Source: Bacillota bacterium (GTDB taxonomy: Bacteria; Bacillota_E; Sulfobacillia; Sulfobacillales; Sulfobacillaceae). Taken from it: a DNA stretch of 5,059 nucleotides. A program made the translations under genes and the position numbers. The DNA lies in assembly GCA_021802375.1 (NCBI GenBank), contig JAKAAL010000419.1, positions 1 through 5,059 of the forward strand. The letters are read 5' to 3'. Under the pieces are notes generated by a model. It was not told the origin of the DNA. It saw only the letters and a list, made by a program, of their open reading frames with translations, and made no database searches. Position 1 is the stretch's first letter; the number at the start of each line of letters is the position of its first letter. This document shows, piece by piece, positions 5,038-5,059 of the stretch.

Positions 5038-5059
5038 GCGAGCGGCGGTTCGGCCCATG
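4995..5059 (+). CDS. possible start of a further gene overlapping the end of the 550-aa gene (3' truncated)
   Basis: An ATG at 4995 opens a frame that stays open to the window edge (21 codons: MGTHSLPLAVWLLLSERRFG and on). AGGA (4983-4986) lies 8 nt upstream. The first residues are hydrophobic (LPLAVWLLL), like the start of a membrane or lysis protein, but the hydrophobicity may reflect the overlapping frame. It would overlap the spike gene by 43 nt. A frame from ATG 4988 is also open to the edge but has poor ribosome-binding spacing. Too little is visible to be confident. Confidence 0.3.
   Translation, partial: MGTHSLPLAVWLLLSERRFGP

Noticed and set aside
1..5059. tRNA, rRNA, CRISPR array, insertion sequence or integration site
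   Set aside because: No cloverleaf, ribosomal signature, regularly spaced repeats, transposase-like protein or terminal inverted repeats were seen when reading both strands.

Overview
The window is a compact, single-direction gene cassette, with every supported gene on the + strand. It looks like a piece of a phage, prophage or other viral genome from an uncharacterised bacterium. The evidence is short intergenic gaps (0-57 nt), stop/start overlaps, strong Shine-Dalgarno sites (AGGAGG-type) with frequent GTG starts, several small unrecognised proteins, and two right-handed beta-helix proteins of the kind used as virion spikes or tailspikes. I see no terminase, portal, capsid, integrase, packaging ATPase or replication gene, so I cannot name the virus type. 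Neither the host nor a tailed morphology can be assigned from this sequence alone. Base composition varies: by hand count roughly 49% GC in the middle of the first beta-helix gene and about 60-65% on both sides of it.

Layout. 1-234 is the 3' end of an unidentified, Ser/Gly/Asn-rich protein that could be structural. 235-501 and 545-727 encode small unrecognised proteins of 88 and 60 aa. 731-1147 encodes an acidic coiled-coil protein of 138 aa. 772-1626 is a second open frame (284 aa, GTG start with its own perfect AGGAGG) that overlaps the coiled-coil gene in another frame for 376 nt and continues into an AT-hook and a helical domain. 1623-3092 encodes a 489-aa pectate-lyase-3-type beta-helix protein, coupled to the preceding gene by a GTGA overlap. 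A perfect 11-bp hairpin follows at 3092-3125. 3150-3371 encodes a 73-aa coiled-coil plus single-membrane-segment protein (XhlA-like layout). 3385-5037 encodes a second beta-helix protein (550 aa) that ends in a probable transmembrane anchor. A further gene may start at 4995 and run off the window.

How they may work together (inference): the two beta-helix proteins are probably receptor-binding or glycan-degrading surface proteins. The second, with its C-terminal membrane segment and a small membrane protein encoded 13 nt upstream, could be membrane-attached, which would be unusual for a classical tailspike. The upstream small genes may be virion or assembly accessory proteins.

The two points most worth a second look are the 731-1626 locus (overprinted genes, recoding, or a frameshifted single gene) and the membrane-anchored beta-helix module at 3150-5037.
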